A DNA stretch of 52,244 nucleotides. Origin: Acidobacteriota bacterium (lineage in GTDB: Bacteria; Acidobacteriota; Vicinamibacteria; Vicinamibacterales; UBA2999). Shown piece after piece: positions 51,039 to 52,244 of the stretch (positions are counted from its first letter, which is position 1; every line of letters begins with the position of its first letter). Both the position numbers and the translations under genes were made by a program. A model generated the notes under the pieces. The model was not told the origin of the DNA. It ran no database searches and saw nothing but the letters and a program-made list of their open reading frames with translations. Where the stretch lies: NCBI GenBank assembly GCA_963169195.1, contig CAUJDN010000090.1:1-52244 (forward strand). The letters run 5' to 3'.

Positions 51039-51044
51039 AGTATA
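51039..51044 (-). promoter_or_regulatory. TATACT -10-like box, possible leaderless promoter
   Basis: On the minus strand GGGTATACT occurs with TATACT at 51044-51039, six bases before the GTG at 51032 and ten after the FecR gene stop. The same nine-base word occurs at 52086-52094 before the FecR gene. No -35 match is clear. Confidence 0.45.
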
Positions 51045-51053
51045 CCCGAAGGC

Positions 51054-52055
51054 TCACCGAGGGGGCGGCGCGCCGGGCGATGGAAGCCTGGCAGCACCGC
51101 CGCGCGCGCGTGGAGGCGCCGGTGCCGGCGGAGGCGGGGTGAGCGGTGGCAGCTCGCGCGGAGCCTCTTGGCCGGTGGTGGGGAAGGTCCTTCCCGGACC
51201 CCCACGGCCGTCACCCCTCGGGCCACGCGTCTCTCCGTGGGGAAACGGCTCGTAACGGGGTTCGTAGCGCGGCGCGTACGGATCCCTCCGCCTGTCCCGG
51301 CCGATGCGTCCGCCGCCGTAGCCCCAGGTCGGCCATCCGACCACGCCGCCCCCGCCGTACCAGATGACCTCGCCGCCCGGATATGCCGGGGCAGGTGCAC
51401 TGACCGGCCCGCCGGCGTAATGGCCGCCGGGTCCCAGCGTGATGACGGACGAGCCCGGTGCCGGCTCGCCTCCGGCCTGTGCGGCCGCCAGGATTCTTGC
51501 CGACTGGCGCGCCCGCGACCAGCGCGCGAACGCATCCCACGCGGGGGGCTCGAAGGCCGTCACCACGATGCGTGATGAAACGTCGGCGAGCACGACCATC
51601 TGCGACGGGCCGATGGCCGCCTGCGCGGTGGAGGTCCGCAGGTCGGCGCTGCCGGCCGTGACGCTGACGAGCAGGCGCGCGCGCGAGGCATCGACGAGGA
51701 ACCCGTACGAGCCGCCCGGCGCGAGCGTCACCTGTGCGAACGGGAGGGCCACGTCCAGCCAGCCGCCCATGCCGCTCTTCAGCAGGATCCGCCCGTGCTC
51801 GAGCGTCAAGGGGCCGGCCGCGGCCCACCGCACGCGCGTGTCGGCATCCACGTGCAGCAGCGTGCCGTCGGCGAAGAGCATCTCGGCCCGTCCGATGGTG
51901 GTGGCGACGGCGTCGCCCACCGCGACGACCGCCCCCTCGGCGTACGTGCCGACGACGGTGCGGCCGACGAGGACCTGGGCGTCGCCCCTGGACGCGGACA
52001 CCGGCGCCAGGAGGCACGCGAGGACGAGAGGGGGAATGGCGAGAAGCCTCGGCAC
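51054..52055 (-). CDS. exported FecR-domain protein with Gly/Pro/Arg-rich tail
   Basis: 333 residues from GTG 52055, GGAGG 5 nt upstream. The frame is open further upstream, but only low-complexity sequence lies there. Signal peptide (LLAIPPLVLACLLAPVSA). A FecR-like beta domain follows (AEGAVVAVGDAVATTIGRAE, GTLLHVDADTRVRW, HGRILLKSGMGGWLDVAL, APGGSYGFLVDASRA), then a helix (AFARWSRARQSARILAAA) as in DUF6600/FecR proteins. The last 130 residues are Gly/Tyr/Pro/Arg-rich. Not a classical FecR sensor: there is no sigma factor or receptor next to it. Probably envelope-located. Confidence 0.8.
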   Translation of the reverse strand: MPRLLAIPPLVLACLLAPVSASRGDAQVLVGRTVVGTYAEGAVVAVGDAVATTIGRAEMLFADGTLLHVDADTRVRWAAAGPLTLEHGRILLKSGMGGWLDVALPFAQVTLAPGGSYGFLVDASRARLLVSVTAGSADLRTSTAQAAIGPSQMVVLADVSSRIVVTAFEPPAWDAFARWSRARQSARILAAAQAGGEPAPGSSVITLGPGGHYAGGPVSAPAPAYPGGEVIWYGGGGVVGWPTWGYGGGRIGRDRRRDPYAPRYEPRYEPFPHGETRGPRGDGRGGPGRTFPTTGQEAPRELPPLTPPPPAPAPPRARGGAARLPSPGAPPPR

Positions 52056-52085
52056 GGCGACCTCCGAATCCGGGCTGGCTCTTCC

Positions 52086-52091
52086 AGTATA
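52086..52091 (-). promoter_or_regulatory. TATACT -10-like box upstream of the FecR gene
   Basis: TATACT (minus strand, 52091-52086) in the context GGGTATACT lies 30 nt before the GTG at 52055, leaving room for a short leader with GGAGG. The rest of 52092-52244 is extremely GC-rich, with no gene recognised. Confidence 0.5.
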
Positions 52092-52244
52092 CCCGCCGGT
52101 CAGACCGTGCCACGGCCTCGGTCGCCGGCCCGGCGTGCCGGTCGAGGGGGTTGCGGCGGGGCGGGAACCCCGCGCCACCCGGCGCGAACCCCGCGCGGCG
52201 GGCCCCCCCCACAGCGGCGCGGCCCAGGCGCGCAACCCCCCGGC

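Noticed and set aside
1..52244. tRNA, rRNA, riboswitch, phage or defence-system genes
   Set aside because: None could be recognised on either strand; no toxin-antitoxin, restriction or CRISPR-associated motif was seen.

Overview
The window is about 52 kb of very GC-rich bacterial chromosome with tightly packed genes, many start/stop overlaps (ATGA, GTGA, TTGA, CTGA) and short spacers. A CarboxypepD_reg plus TonB-dependent receptor of the Oar type, several TPR-tailed membrane or exported enzymes, PEGA and FecR-like exported proteins and a cbb3-type oxidase together suggest an Acidobacteriota member, probably of the Vicinamibacteria type. That is inference from gene style; no rRNA, tRNA, CRISPR array, phage gene or transposase was seen.

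Left part, 1-15 kb. The window opens inside an APC-family permease gene, followed by a well-formed sigma70-like promoter and an Oar/TonB-dependent receptor. On the minus strand, six co-directional genes run from 14507 down to 4401: cysD, a cysNC fusion, a TSUP (TauE/SafE) permease, two alkaline-phosphatase-superfamily enzymes with TPR tails, and a TMTC-like GT-C glycosyltransferase with a TPR tail. This links PAPS synthesis to envelope or glycan chemistry.

Middle part, 14.5-32.4 kb. A decayed ATC-hydrolase-family gene lies beside a REP-like element. An exact 29-nt inverted copy of that element lies 3.5 kb away and marks off a beta-propeller-like protein, a thioredoxin-like protein and a Glu/Leu dehydrogenase. 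Next come a kinase/M23 peptidase/class III aminotransferase triple fusion, a zinc or manganese uptake operon with its own outer-membrane channel, a GNAT-nitrilase fusion whose catalytic Cys is Gly, an amidohydrolase, a small-conductance-channel-like membrane protein, an OFA-family MFS transporter, a membrane-anchored methyltransferase-like protein and a PEGA protein.

The most interesting part is 32.5-39.1 kb. Two Tat-exported DsrE-like paralogs and a secreted protein made of two colinear 174-residue repeats lead into a respiratory operon: CcoN, a triheme CcoO fused to two extra cytochrome c domains, a CcoQ-sized membrane protein, and a diheme cytochrome with thiosulfate dehydrogenase (TsdA) signatures. 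It reads as a periplasmic sulfur-compound oxidation module feeding a compact cbb3 oxidase.

Right part, 39.1-52.2 kb. A polytopic glycosyltransferase-like protein and a DevBCA/MacAB-type ABC exporter face a minus-strand heavy-metal efflux operon (CusC-CusB-CusA plus a small exported protein). That operon is preceded by two small secreted paralogs sharing a Cys-x3-Cys...Cys-His-Asp-x14-Cys pattern and by a FecR-domain protein. At least two genes (cysNC and the metal-operon outer-membrane gene) appear to start with CTG behind strong Shine-Dalgarno sequences.
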